A stretch of DNA of 64,000 bases. It comes from Liolophura sinensis. Lineage: Eukaryota; Mollusca; Polyplacophora; Chitonida; Chitonidae. Made by a program: the position numbers and the translations under genes. The stretch is from the NCBI RefSeq assembly GCF_032854445.1, contig NC_088307.1, forward strand, positions 560,001 through 624,000, in the 5' to 3' direction. This document shows positions 24,067 through 37,120 of this stretch, one piece after another. The notes under the pieces were generated by a model, which searched no databases, was not told where the DNA came from, and saw only the letters and a list, made by a program, of their open reading frames with translations. Position 1 is the stretch's first letter. Each line of letters begins with the position of its first letter.

Positions 24067-25539
24067 AGGTGACTATATTGTTGGGCGCTAAATGCGATTT
24101 AATATATAGTTGTATTGCCAAGGGTAGTCTGGGGAGAATAAATGGATCTCATGGATTTCCTAACGGAGCATTGACATGTCATAATGATGCGGAGAATTGC
24201 ACAGATATCGTCTCTGTCAGAGCTGATGCGGGGAAATTTCAGTGCCAGTGCTGCTTTGAGTGGTATCACTTGTTACAATCATCATTGGCGGTAATTGCTT
24301 GGTCACATTTTAACCACCTTTCCACTTGAAAGTCTTGTTCTAGATGCAGAAATGGAATCAGATAGAGGATGTGATTTTTTTTCTGGTTGTCATGTTTTTG
24401 CACTCAAGAAATGAACTTGTCTTGCTCTCTACAGAGGCGAATTTTTATTCGTAACAAGAACCGTAGTACTGTCCTAATTAATATATTAACCGCACAAATC
24501 CATATGCATGTAATACCAAAAGTATGATTATACACATATTTTGTGCGGTCTAAACTAAACTAAAACACATCGCTTTATGCTGTGACTCTGCACTAGTAAG
24601 TGTTTTCTGGCCACTCGGGCACCAAAACGTGTGAGGTAATGCTTGAGAGGACGGCTGTGCTGGAGGTGGAAAGAAACTGTACAAGTTTATCAGTGATAGT
24701 GCAGTTGAATTATATATGATATAAAAAACATACAAAGCAGAGCAGCGACGACAATGTGACAGATTTCGAATGGTCATACAAGTAAGTAAGCGATAAAATC
24801 CGGCCTCTTATCAATTTACCTCAGGTACGGTTTTATTCTAACTGTTCACGATAATTGCCTAAATAGTAGCAAATTACACTCCACTTGTACCATGGTTTTT
24901 GTTCAATTAATTAAAAGTGTGCAGTATGTTAATAGCCGTTTATGATACACCTCTGGTCCTGAATCACTCCTGGTGATATCATGTCATCACATTTAGAATA
25001 CAGTAACGTGAAAAGGACTAGGCCACATTGGGTTAGCTTTGTCCACAATTAGAGTTACTCGCGGCGGTCTGTTTGAGTTAATGCTGGATGTACGGACGTA
25101 TTAAACAGGACGGAAGCGCTTTGGTCACTAATTAGACTCCTAAATCCCATCCTCCGTGTCAATAAATACAGCGGGATTCACTTGTGGCTGAGCTGTGTTT
25201 GTTTCACTAATATTCCAAAGAGAAGGCTTGGAAAGATTTTCTTCGATTCTGTCAGATAGACGAACCAATAACGAGGAAGTGTACTTCCGCTCTGGGTGCT
25301 TGACTGGTTTCGGGCCTGGTCAAAGTAATTAGTTTCAAAACTGGAAAATTTTGTTCGATAAGACAAAGCGAGGTAAATGTATCCGGAAACCACATACATG
25401 AAGAGCTTCGAGTTTGTCAGAAGGATATTTCTGAAAGAATTAGACAAACAGCGTTATCAAAGAATAAATCTATAAATCATTGGCACTGTTGACAGATGTT
25501 CTGCAATAGTGGAGGCTTTCTAACTTCTGCATCATATGT
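24067..25539 (+). other. Intron sequence containing family C copy 2
   Basis: This is non-repetitive except for the family C segment at 24732-24835. No exon is recognised. Confidence 0.4.
24732..24835 (+). repeat. Dispersed repeat family C, copy 2
   Basis: It shares acaaagcagagcagcgac, gaatggtcatac, aaatccggcctctt and atcaatttacctcag with the copies at 1099 and 37121, in the same order. Confidence 0.72.
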
Positions 25540-25975
25540 AAGCCAGTAGGCCTAATATCGTGGTGATAAGTGTCTCAGACAAAGCCAGTAGGCCTAATAT
25601 CGTGGCGATAAGTGTCTCAGGCAAAGTCAGTAGGCCAAATATCGTGGCAGTAAGCGTCTCAGACAAAGCCAGTAGGCCTAATATCGTGGCGATAAGTGTC
25701 TCAGACAAAGTCAGTAGGCCTAATATCGTGCTGATAAGTATCTCAGACAAAGTCAGTAGACCTATTATCGTGGCAGTAAGTGTTTGAGACAAGTCAGTAG
25801 ACCTAATATCGTGCTGATAAGTGTCTCAAACAAAGTCAGTAGGCCTAATATCGTGGTGATAAGTGTCTCAGACAAAGTCAGTAGGTCTAATATCGTGCTG
25901 ATAAATGTCTCAGACAAAGTCTGTAGGCCTAATATCGTGCTGATAAGTGTCTCAGACAAAGCAAGTACGCTAAAT
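25540..25975. repeat. Minisatellite, 42-bp unit, ~10 copies
   Basis: The unit contains agtaggcctaatatcgtgg and gataagtgtctcagacaa. The 14-codon period leaves frames open on both strands; not coding. Confidence 0.95.
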
Positions 25976-26139
25976 ATACGAATACAATAACACGCCAATG
26001 GAATGTTCGTCGTGATTTTTGATGAGGCCATATAGAGCTTGTAGATATTGTACAGGCACAAACTTAAATCAGTTTTCATGTTCTTCCTAACTGATGGACA
26101 TGTGTCATGCAGCACGCACGGTGTTGATCGTTGTTGATC

Positions 26140-26935
26140 GTCCAAATACGAAAATGTACATTGTGTTGATAGGGTCCAAACAGGAAAATGTACATCATGG
26201 ATAGGGTCCTAATATGAAAAATGTACAACGTGGTTAGCGTCCAAATAGGAAAGTTTACACCGTTGTGATGGTCCTAATAGGAAAATGTACATCGTGGTTA
26301 GGGTCCAAACAGGAAAATGTACATTGTTGTTAGGGTTCTAATAGGAAAATGTACATCGTGGTTAGGGTCCAAACAGGAAAATGTACATCGTGGTTTGGAT
26401 TCAAACAGAAAAATCTACATCATGGTGAGGGTCATAGTAGGAAAATTTATATCGTGGTGATGGTCCTAATACGAAAGTGTGCATCGTTGTTAGGGTTCAA
26501 ACTGTAAAATGTACATTGTTGTTAGGGTTCAAACAGTAAAATGTACATTGTTGTTAGGGTTCAAACAGGACAATGTACATCGTGGATAGGGTGCTAATAC
26601 GAAAATGTACATCGTGGTTAGGGTCCAGACAGGAAAATGTACATCGTGGTTAGGGTTCAAACAGAAAAATCTACATCGTGGTGAGGGTCATAGTGGGAAA
26701 ATTTCTATCGTTGCGATGGTCCTAATACGAAAGTGTGTATCGTTGTTAGGGTTCAAACTGTAAAATGTACATTGTTGTTAGGGTTCTAATAGCAAAATGT
26801 ACATCGTGGTTAGGGTTCAAACAGGAAAATGTACATCGTGGATAGGATCCTAATACGAAAGTGTACATCGTTGTTAGGGTTCAAACAGGAAAATGTACAC
26901 CGTGGCTAGAGTCCAAATAGTAAAATGTACATTGT
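26140..26935. repeat. Minisatellite, ~32-bp unit, ~25 copies
   Basis: The unit contains ggaaaatgtacatcgtgg and ttagggtccaaaca. Many units include TTAGGG once, but always within this longer unit, so it is not telomeric sequence. Confidence 0.93.
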
Positions 26936-28786
26936 TGCTTAACTTACTTTCCGATATAATTGATATGATGGTTACCGTGCATGGTTTTGCGAACCCCTTT
27001 CAGAATGGGCGCACTGTGTTGATATGTTATTTTATATGTATTACATCACACTTTTCGAGTAGAATAGTACCCCCAAGCAACGATGAATCGCTGAAGCATT
27101 TCATCAGAAGTAGCAACATCGACAGATTCGCCTTTTGTACAAACAGCAAACAGCGATAGATTTAGTCGACACGATAAAATGTTCCATCTGAAAGTAAATC
27201 CAGAAATCGTCATGAAGGCGTTGGTCAACACCACCGTCTGACTGGATAGCACCAAATGCTACGGTCTTAACCATTTTGGCTGCAGAGCAGAGAGGGAATT
27301 TTCAAGTAAATAATGTATGTGAACCACATTTTGGCCAGTTTTTTTGTGTTAAAACCGAAACTTGATTTATTATCCCTAAGGGGAACCGTGTTCAATCTTA
27401 CAAAAAAAAGACATTTCGCATAAGATGACGGCTTTGTGTGATTGTCTGTTGTGATAAAGCTGACAAACAGGACAACGCAGAAGTCATCTACGTCCATGTT
27501 TACTGTATGTTCTATATTTCATTCACCAATATTCAGTCACATGTATTACCTTGCATTCTAATGTTATTTACGTGATTGACATTTTGGCAAGACGGTTCAT
27601 CCATGAACCATTCATGACTAGCTTTGGCATGATTATATAGATATACTGTCTAATTAAGGAAATGACTTCATCTTCCCAAAGTGTCAGTTTATTTCTTGAC
27701 TGGGTATTTTCTTGCCAAAATTCTACTTTCATCTGTCCCCACCCGATGTATTACTGATGTACTAGATGGAGAGTTGATAGAATTGTAGTTGTCTGGCGAC
27801 TTATGTGCTTTCATATTATTACTTTCCTAATATACATGTAACACATGGCGCAAATTGGACGTAAGAACGTTACATAATGTACTTTTGTGAAGGCATTCAG
27901 ATTTCAGTTGTCAAACGCCTGAGGCCTTCAGATTGAAATGTGAACGTGATTTTAAGCGGTGTGTTGTTGCTGTTGTTATTTGGGGGATGGGGGGGGGGAG
28001 CGGGGGGGTATTCTTTGTGCTTGTGACCTTGGGCGCGCTTTTAAATTTCTAATACTTAGTACCTTGTGACTTTTTTTTCTTGTTTTACTAAGATGTTTCT
28101 GATGTAGGTTCCCTTTTTGTCGATTTTGCTTGATAGCGCCTCGTATGGTACACACACAGTCCACCAGTCTGCGTAAGCTCTGCATTTGATTTCTGTAACG
28201 ACAGGCAAACTGTTTATATCAGAAACACCTCGGATTACCGCTGTAATGGAACAATCCCTACACATCGATATAAAGTAGGTTTTACGTATGACACAATACG
28301 GGACATATCCTGGAGAATTGTGTAGACCTACAAGAGCACATTACAGAGCATTTATTAGAATCTAAATGCTTTGTTCTCATGGCTGTCCAATGCCACAGGA
28401 AGGAGTTTGATCTGTGATCTAATTGATAGATAGTTAATAATCGTATAGCAGTATGTAATTCATTGCGACCGCTTGATGTAGAGACTAAATTCCTGCCAAG
28501 CTGTGGCGTTAGAACTTTGATCTACTTAGACCTAAGTTGATTGTAAATCACTAAGATCTCGATCGTAGCCATTGCTTACAATCGACACCTTTGTGCACGA
28601 AGGGATTATAAGTTACGATAGTTGTAACTTACAATCACTTACAAACTTACAATTGATTTCAAATTCGCTTTCAACATTGCTTTTAAATGTACCTCATGCC
28701 CTAGTAATGTTAAGTGAAACAATCACGTGCCAGGTGCAAAAATCAAATTAACAGGCAAACGATGTGCACGGCTATACATGCCGTGT
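26936..28786 (+). other. Intron sequence, nothing recognised except a hairpin
   Basis: This is non-repetitive, with a G-run at about 27986-28007. At about 28605-28637 there is a foldback with 13-bp arms (gattataagttac / gtaacttacaatc, one mismatch). Confidence 0.4.
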
Positions 28787-28890
28787 ATTTGTTTATTTAT
28801 TTGGTTGGAGTTTTACGCCGTGCTGAAGAATACACCGAAGCACTTATACAAGGGCGGAAAGAATTATGGTGGGAGAAAACTGCCTGATAT
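28787..28890 (-). mobile_element. SINE family A fragment
   Basis: On the + strand: tttatttatttggttgg, ttttacgccgtgctgaag, then acttatacaagggcgg and attatggtgggag. Only the 3' portion of the SINE is present. Confidence 0.7.
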
Positions 28891-29184
28891 ATATCATCCA
28901 AACAAGGACTCATGTACCGCAACCACGGAGCTTATCCGTCGAATATTTCCATCCTAGTGAATATACTCGTCAAGTTGCATGTAACTATAAACACTTGCAA
29001 TCAAGGCGATACTAATGATGCACATTTGCGACAAAAGGCTACTTTTTAGCACTATACATCATTTGGATGTCATGATCCTGAACCATTCTTACCTCTCCCC
29101 CACATCCTGATGAAGAACAATTCATAAATAACAGCTGGTAACAATTTTTATAAATTACGAATTCCATTGGTCAGACCTTTAAAA

Positions 29185-30067
29185 TCTGCTTGAACCATTT
29201 CTGAGGCGGACGACGGCTGCCACAAATCTGTATTGATAGCTACTTGAACCATTTCTGAGGAGGACTGCGGTTGTCACAGCCCTATATTTATATATAATTG
29301 AACCATTTCTGAGGAGGACTACGGTTGTCATAGCCGTATATTGATAGCTGCTTGAACCATTTCTGAGGAGGACTACGGTTGTCATAGCCGTATATTGATA
29401 GCTGCTTGAACCATTTCTGAGGAGGACTACGGTTGTCACAGCCCGATATTTATAGATTCTTTTTTTTTTTTTTTTTTTTTGATGGGTGTTTTACGCCGTA
29501 CTCAAGAATATTTCACTTATACGACGGCGGCCAGCATTATAGTGGGTGGAAACCGGGCAGAGCCCGGGGGAAACCCACGACCATCCGCAGGTTGCCGGCG
29601 GACCTTCCCACGTACGGCCGGAGAGGAAGCCAGCATAAGCTGGTCTTGAACTCACAGCGACCGTTATAGATACTTGGACCATTTCTGAGGAGGACGACGG
29701 CTACCACAGATCTGCATTGATAGCTACTTGAACCATTTCTGAGGAGGACTGCGGTTGTCACAGCCCTATATTTATAGCTACTTAAACCATTTCTGAGGAG
29801 GACGACGGCTACCACAGATCTGCATTGATAGCTGCTTGAACCATATCTGAGGAGGACTATGGTTGTCACAGCCCTATATTTATAGCTACTTAAACCATTT
29901 CTGAGGAGGATGACGGCTGCCACAGATCTGCATTGATAGCTACTTGAACCATTTCAGAAGAGGACTACGGTTGTCACAGCCCTATATTTATAGCTACTTG
30001 AATCATTTCTGAGGAGGGCGACAGCTACCACAGATCTATATTGATAGCTACTTGAACTATTTCTGAG
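29185..30067. repeat. Minisatellite, ~54-bp units of two alternating types, split by a SINE
   Basis: Each unit has cttgaaccatttctgagg. Type 1 continues gacgacggctaccacagat with tgcattgatag; type 2 continues actacggttgtcacagc with ctatatttatag. They largely alternate, giving a ~108-bp dimer. A SINE A copy at 29458-29663 interrupts the array. Confidence 0.94.
29450..29671 (-). mobile_element. SINE family A insertion inside a minisatellite, with 8-bp target duplication
   Basis: The element at 29458-29663 has a long T-run at the + left end, then gatgggtgttttacgccg, the full body (cggtttccacc-type on the - strand) and gacgaccggag-like sequence up to cttgaactcacagcgacc. The sequence ttatagat flanks both ends (29450-29457, 29664-29671) and belongs to the minisatellite unit. 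The tRNA head is truncated. It is one of the least diverged copies, so probably young. Confidence 0.88.
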
Positions 30068-30415
30068 GAGGACAAATCGTCGTCAGCATTAAGACGGGCT
30101 GGACCGTCGTGTCTGGTGACTTTACTGTCAGTACTAAGGCAGACTGGACCGTCGTGTCTGGTGACTTCACTGTCAGTACCAAGACAGACTGGGCCGTCGT
30201 GTCTGGTGACTTCACTGTCAGTACCAAGACAGACAGGACCGTCGTGTCTGGTGTCTTCACTGTCAGTGCTAAGACATGTGGATCGTCGTGTCCGATGTTT
30301 TCAGTCATTTCTGAGAAAGGTGGGAGCGTCGTGTGTGATGTTTCACTGTCAGCACTAAGACAGGCAGGATCGTCGTGTCCGGTGTTTCCACTGTCAGTTC
30401 TAAGACAGGCTGGAG
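30068..30415. repeat. Minisatellite, ~45-bp unit, ~7 copies
   Basis: The unit contains accgtcgtgtctggtgact, tcactgtcagtac and aagacagactgg. Open frames on both strands (113 and 139 codons) are read-through of the 15-codon period. It abuts the previous array directly. Confidence 0.93.
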
Positions 30416-30420
30416 GGTTT

Positions 30421-32461
30421 GTAGATATGTCCACATTTAGCCTGACGTAACAAGAGGCTACACCCATGAAAGCCATAAATCCCTAAACCAAGCAAACAAA
30501 TAACAGAAATTAATAAAATGTTGACATTAAACCAAGACATTAAACAATGTGAACACGCATCATCACACGGGAGTGTGGCACAGATAGGCTGAGATTTCCC
30601 AGCGATATTATCAATCCAAGACGACTTTGATTAGCGGAACAATTTTGCCGTCTTCCATGTTTGTTCTTCCGGAAAACTGCGGAGGCTTATCTCTGGGAGT
30701 GTGGTATGAATTAGAACATTTGTACTGAACTAGTTTTCCCGGGTAAAATAGGGCTACAGCATTTTTACCGCAGTTAGTATAATTCATTGCTTAACAAGGT
30801 TTGTGAAAAACGGCAGATATTTTATTTTCTTGCTAAAATAAGTTGATTAACAAAATTATGACGCGAAATTTCCCAAGCTTTGCCATTTGGGCAATCTTTG
30901 TGGGTTGTGAACAAGCCTTGTTATGCCCATTACGCTTGCTTTAGCCCAAGACGCTGAATAAGCCTGTATGATTCAGCCTGTCTGCTCATACCGTCACCCA
31001 CAAAGGTTGTCTGGTACAACGAGGCTTAATTGCACACAGTGACCTAGTCCCGCGCCTAGAAGCCATGTCAAGCCTGAAAACTGCTTAATGCAGTCACGGA
31101 CGTCTTTCTGCAAAGAAATGTGGATGCTTGCCATAACTATTTACAAACTAGACGTATTCCGTGTTTATTTGTTACTCGCTGTATTTTGAGAAGCTGTCCA
31201 ACCATCGCAGACAAGAGAGAGCTATCTTCTTTACGGTCAGTGTTAAGTAACATTGGCTTGTGATATGGTTAAACGATGTAGTGGTTTATTTACCTATTTA
31301 TCTAGCCTCCATCTGAAGCGATTAAAGCGTGACAACCTAGATGTACCATCTGTCATCTCTCTAGCCATCTAAAATTCCACGTGTATCTCTACTTACCTAG
31401 AATATCTGATTGTGTTGATGTTACATGTACAGACATCCACAGATCTATCACGCCAGTCTGTAAAAACTTCATCCAGCTAACTTCTCGTTTAAAAACGCCG
31501 GATTTCGATTTTTGTATTACTACAGAATAGCATAAATAATTACCTTTCACAATTTACTTTTCACAAAGTAACATATTCGATTGTGCACGTATTACCTGTT
31601 TAAATTTGTAACAAAGTTTATCCACTTTGTAGTACTGTAGCTTTATATGTTAACTTTGGAAGAATTTTAATATCATAAAAAGTATGTCTACGAATATGAT
31701 GTTTGGGGTATTCTAAAATATTAACAAAAACTGTATTTGCTCTGCGATCAGATTTTTTGTTAAAGATCTTCGTTATGGCCCCTTTAAGTCATTTACGGAA
31801 AAATAAATGGACAAATACGTTAGAGACGATCTTTTGTGTTCTTGGCAGTGAATGGAATAGAAAAATTGCTTATTTTTGTACGTGCTTGACAAACACTCCG
31901 CTGAGAGTGGTATTTCTTTGCGCGCAGTTCGGAAGGTATTAGTAACTCCTACTGAGTCTTTTGTCGACTGAGGCCGGCCGGATGGATTTCCCGAGGCACA
32001 CAGCATATCTTTTGTGGCCCTGCGTGTTGGCAATGCACCCGTGGGCCTTTGGTTATGTCGTTATTTCTGGCACAATGCCAAGACAATCAGAATGTTGGGG
32101 TGTTTAGCGGGTAATCTTTCACAACGCTACAGAAATCAAGGCGGAATAGAGTGCGAATCTGCTTAAAGCCCTTCCACCAGATAGAGATCGCCATTTGCCC
32201 CTATTGACTTCAGAATGCTGTCTGACTCAGGAACCGCTCTCCTTGTTCGCCAACTGTTCTCACAGAAGCGTTCTTTTTTCCTGAAACTTTGCCGAAAATT
32301 TCGTATCAGTTTCAGTGAGAAGTGGGTTTGCTTAAGAACATAGGCACCTCGCAGTCCACGAATCCAACGAAAAAGCGTGCCGCCTCTTTCAATCAACTTT
32401 TCAGTGAATAACTCTACCTGGATTTGAATATTTACTTCCAAAATAAATAATGTAGGCGTGT
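30421..32461 (+). other. Intron sequence, nothing recognised
   Basis: About 2 kb is non-repetitive. A 121-codon - frame at 32163-32528 runs into the next minisatellite and has no recognised motif. Confidence 0.4.
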
Positions 32462-32735
32462 TAAATAGGAATGGAATGAGACAATTCTGTAGAGGGCCGT
32501 CAGGCAAAATAGGCATGGAATGAAACAATTCTATAGAAGACCGTCAGACAAAGTAGGCATGGAATAAGACAATTCTATAGAAGGCAGTCAGACAAAATTG
32601 GCATGAAATGAGACAATTCTATACAAGACCGTCATACAAAGTAGGCATGGAATAAAACAACTCTATAGAAGGCCGTCAGACAAAATAGGCATGGAATGAG
32701 ACAATGCTATAGAAGACGGTCAGACAAAAAGCGTT
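32462..32735. repeat. Minisatellite, ~44-bp unit, ~6 copies
   Basis: The unit contains aaaataggcatggaatgag, acaattctatagaag and accgtcagac. Confidence 0.93.
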
Positions 32736-33040
32736 CTCGTTCAGTAAGATAAAGACCAAATTCCATCACAAACCAGCAAATAACTAGGAAAACATATAAA
32801 GTAATGATTTTGGACGGATTCATGCAAAGAAAAGAAGCCAACAGACTGTAGGGAAACAGTGACATTAGTCATACAGTCAGTACTGGCATTTTTGAATCTA
32901 TTATCGTGGTTCATGACAACTATCATAGTCCAGTAAATGTCAACAAAGGTAAAATAAAAAGGTCAAATGCATCACGAGACTAACAAATGCTTTACGTCTG
33001 GCTGTTGATTAATCTTCACACATTCAGATTCACAGATCTC
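32736..33040 (+). other. Intron sequence, nothing recognised
   Basis: This is a short unique spacer between arrays. Confidence 0.35.
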
Positions 33041-34135
33041 CTTTTGTGTGTAATTATACGTACTTCCGCTTTACCTGGAGCTAGAGATCCTTATGGTAAA
33101 TAAACTCTCTACCATACGGACTGTTGGTATTAAAGCATATCTGATGGAGGTATCAAAGCACAACTGATGGAGGTATTAAAGCACATTTGATGGAGGTATG
33201 GAAGCATAACAGATGGAGGTATCGAAGCACAACTTATGTAGGTATCACAGCACAACTGCAGGGGGTATCAAAGCACAACTGGCCGAGGTGTAAAAGCACA
33301 ACTGATGGAGGTGTCAAAGCACAACTGCAGGAGGTATCGAAGCACAACTGATACAGGTGTCAAAGCACAACTGATGGAGGTAACAAAGCACACGTGATTA
33401 AGGCATCAAAACACAACAGGTGAAGGTGTCAAAGCGCAAATGATGACGGTATCGAACCACAACTGATGTAGGTATCAAAGCACAGCTAATGGAGGTGTCA
33501 AAGCACAGATAATGGAGGTGTCAAAGCACAGCTGATGGAGGTCTCAAAGCATAACTGATGGGGGTAACAAAGCACACGTGATTAAGGTATCAAAACACAA
33601 CAGATGAAGGTGTCAAAGCGCAAATGATGAAGATATCGAACCACAACTGATGGAGGTATCAAAGCACAACTGATGAAGGTGTCAAAGCACAGCTGATGGA
33701 GATATCAAAGCACAGCTAATGGAGGTGTCAAAGCACAGCTGATGGAGGTATTAAAGCATAACTGATGTAGGTTAATTATGTGTAATTCCGCTATACTTGG
33801 CTCTATAGGTCCTTGTGATAAATAATTAAACTCTACCATATGGACGGCTGTTATCAAAGCATAACTGATAGCGGTATTAAAGCACAACTTATGGAGGTAT
33901 CAAAGCACAGTTGATGGAGGTATCAAAGCACAGTTGATGGAGGTATCAAAGCACAGCTGATGGAGGCATCAAAGCACAACTGTTGGAGGTGTTAAAGCAC
34001 AACTGATGGAGGTATTAAAGCACAACTGATGGAGGTATTAAAGCACAACTGATACATGTGTCACAGCACAACTGATGGAGGTAACGAAGCACAACTGATA
34101 CAGGTGTCAAAGCATGACTGATGGAGGTAACGAAG
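33041..34135. repeat. Minisatellite, 23-bp unit, ~42 copies, with a duplicated non-array flank
   Basis: The unit is ggaggtatcaaagcacaact plus gat, with many variants. A ~80-bp non-array segment preceding the array (about 33041-33125, ending accatacggactg-type) recurs inside it at about 33770-33850 (accatatggacggctg), followed by more units. Confidence 0.94.
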
Positions 34136-34236
34136 CATATATTTTTGGATTGATTAAGAACTATCTTTGTACATGGTTTGGAAACACATTAAATCTAAGC
34201 GCTTACAGCAAGTCTGACATCTTTCTGGCATCAAAC

Positions 34237-34588
34237 CGCCAACGATGGCTCAGCTGGAAGAGACTCTCCGGAGAGGTTGGATTCTGGGTTGGATCACACC
34301 TAAGACACACCTAAAACCTTAAAAGAGGTATTTGTAGCATCCTCGCTTGGTGTTCAGCATTAAGGGTAGAGTGCATCGACCAGTTGACACGTATCAGTAA
34401 AATGGTGAGGCGACTTACTTGCCTTCGGTAAATCCTCTCCGTAAAAGTGATAAAAGAGTGATGAAAGTCCGTCCTGCAACAAGGAGGCACACTACATGCA
34501 TTCTAAAGATTCTTTCTTCGTCATATGCCTGAAAAATTTTGAAGTACGACGTTAAACCCCAAGCACTCCCTCACTAACTCACTCATAG
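34237..34588 (+). mobile_element. SINE family B copy (tRNA-derived, near full length)
   Basis: The head gatggctcagctggaagagac resembles tRNA box A, and gggttggatcacacc lies at the box B position. The body includes cttgccttcggtaaatcctc and gaaagtccgtcctgcaac. The 3' end is gtcatatgcctgaaaaattt, cgacgttaaaccccaagcac and a cactccctcactaactc tail. It shares order and sequence with the - copy at 48526-48981. Confidence 0.88.
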
Positions 34589-34715
34589 CCATCCTTTCTT
34601 AACTCACGGTTCTTCTGTATGATGATAATATGGATGCATAGTTTATTGTACAGTCAAAAACTATCTGAAATCTGGTAATATTGTCGAAAAAATGGTTATG
34701 ATGCAGAAATTATAA

Positions 34716-34976
34716 TTATTTATTTATTTATTTACTTACTTATTTATTTTTTTGTTTATTTGTTTAATTGTTGTATTACGCCGTACTCAAAAAATATTTC
34801 ACTTATATGACGGGGGCAGCATTTTGGCTGAGGGGAAAACGGGCAGAACCCGGAGGAATCCCATGATCATCGGCATGTTGCAGAAAGAGCTTTCCACGCA
34901 TGGTATGAGAGGAAGACAGCAAGAGCTTGAATTTTAACAGCTACATGATTGGTTAGAGACTCCTAGGTCACTGGAA
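34716..34976 (-). mobile_element. SINE family A copy (near full length, long T-rich end)
   Basis: On the + strand a long (ttta)n-like tract leads to ttgtattacgccgtactc, the body (gggcagaacccggagg) and the region of the head (gattggttagagactcctag). It is moderately diverged. Confidence 0.8.
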
Positions 34977-35009
34977 ATGATTTTAATCGGTTATTAACAC
35001 CGTGCCTGT

Positions 35010-35335
35010 CCCATAATAATGAATCTGTAAGGTCCACTCACTCATGTTACTAAAGTGGAATAGCGTACGATAAATCTGTAAGGGCCATTCACGCATGTTA
35101 CTTGAGTGGAATAGCGTACGATAAATCTGTAAGGTCCACTCACTCATGTTACTTGAGTGGAATAGCGTGCGATAAATATGTAAGGTCCACTCACTCATGT
35201 TACTTGAGTGCAATAGCGTGCGATAAATCTGTAAGGACGATTCACTCATGCTACTTGAGGGGAATAGCGTGCGATAAATCTGTAAGGGTCACTCACTCAT
35301 GTTACTGTACTGTTATAGCGTACGATACACAAATT
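35010..35335. repeat. Minisatellite, ~60-bp unit, ~6 copies
   Basis: The unit contains cgataaatctgtaaggtcc, actcactcatgttacttgag and tggaatagcgt. Open frames on both strands are array read-through. Confidence 0.9.
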
Positions 35336-36227
35336 ATTCACGGCCGTGTATTGCTAGGACGCTTGATTGTCATTTTTTAAGATAGGTTGAGAAATCCATT
35401 GAGTATATGAGTATATTTGTAAGTGAGAAACGTTCTGGTCCCTTGTGATGTCTTTAGCCCCATCTGCAGTTCATATGCATATTGGCATCAAGTCTTCCAG
35501 GCAGCTTAGAACCTGAGCGTTTTCACTGACCAGATCGCTATCCTAACGGCCTTTACAACGATCACCAGTCTAACATTAACGGTTATACCAGCCTCGTTTA
35601 TCTTTACTGAGCGTAGCTGGAAGCTGTTGGCGGTCTGCCGTCGGTTTGTTTGTGGCTGTGGATGAAAGCTGGACTTAATGGGAGCACATAACAGCTAATT
35701 CAACTGTCCCGCTCGTAGTATCGCACTGATGGTGTCTGCAGCCCTACACCTCCACTTGTACGTTTTCTATGAATTCTTTCCAACCTTCTTTCCTGTAATC
35801 TCTCTCACTCGGTTACCGCTCGTGGTATGTTGACTCACCTGTGAAATACTACGGACAATACCTGCCAAATCAAACGTTATCCACATTAGCAACATGTATT
35901 CCAAAACAACTAAGAGCTCTAGGTGATTTAATAACCGTCATGGACAGCGCCCAGAAAGCTACCCCGGTCAAGCTGAGACAGCTTTATGAATGGCACAACA
36001 AGATTTGCACACCAACGATAGCTTACTGTTTCAATCGCAACACCAACGCACCAGCCACTTAAGTTTTCAGACGAACAACTTTCTACTTCCGTTATACATG
36101 TAGTCAATATTAGTCTTTCTTATTCTGGCCAATGCATTTGGCTTCATAATGGCTACTCTACGGTCTATTCTGTAGCGGACAGAGGTACAGCCGCGATACA
36201 ATCACGCCGTAGTCACATTAGTGATTG
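35336..36227 (+). other. Intron sequence, nothing recognised
   Basis: This is non-repetitive. A 73-codon + frame at 35841-36062 has no recognised motif and no supporting splice sites that I could identify. Confidence 0.4.
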
Positions 36228-37105
36228 TTGTAATACATTGCTACTACGTTCTTACGGGTTATAGTAATATATTGCCACTACGTTCTTACGGGTTATAGTA
36301 ATATATTACCACTACGTTCTTACGGGTTATAGTAATATATTACCACTACATTCTTACTGGTTATAGTAATATACTACCGCTACGTTCTTACGGGTTATTC
36401 TAATATATTACAACTACGTTCTTACGGGTCATTGTAACATATTACCACCACTTTCTTACTGGTTATAGTAATATATTACAACTACGTTCTTACGGGTTAT
36501 TGTAACATATTACCACTACTTCCTTACTGGTTATAGTAATATATTACAACTACGTTCTTACTTGTTATTGTAACATATTACCACCACTTTCTTACGGGTT
36601 ATATTAATATATTACAACTATGTTCTTATTTGTTATTGTAACATATTACCACCACTTTCTTACTGGTTATAGTAATATATTACAACTACGTTCTTACGGG
36701 TTATAGTAATATATTACCACTACGTTCTTTCGGGTTATTGTAATATATTACCACCACGTTCTTACTGGTTATAGTAATATACTATCACCACGTTCTTAAG
36801 GGTTATTCTAATACATTACCACTACGTTCTTACGGGTTATTGTAACATATTAGCACCACGTTCTTACGGGATATTGTAATATATTACCACTACGTTCTGA
36901 CAGGTTATGTAACATACTACCACTACTTTCTTACTGGTTATAGGAATGTACTACCACTACGTTTTTACGGGCTATTGTAATATATTACCACTACGTTCTT
37001 GCGGGTTATTGTAATATATTACCACCACGTTCTTGCGGATTATTGTAATATATTACCACTACGTTCTTACGGGTTATTGTAATATATTACCACTACGCTC
37101 TTTTT
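36228..37105. repeat. Minisatellite, 34-bp unit, ~25 copies
   Basis: The unit contains gtaatatattaccactacg and ttcttacgggttat. Variants alternate between accactacg, acaactacg and accaccac. Family C copy 3 starts right after it. Confidence 0.95.
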
Positions 37106-37120
37106 GGGGATTTAAAAGAC

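Noticed and set aside
26140-26935. TTAGGG words suggesting interstitial telomeric repeats
   Set aside because: TTAGGG occurs once per ~32-bp unit as part of a longer, unrelated sequence; there are no consecutive TTAGGG units.
34237-34310. Possible tRNA gene
   Set aside because: Box A- and box B-like motifs are followed by a SINE body and tail and the cloverleaf is degenerate; it is a tRNA-derived SINE head.
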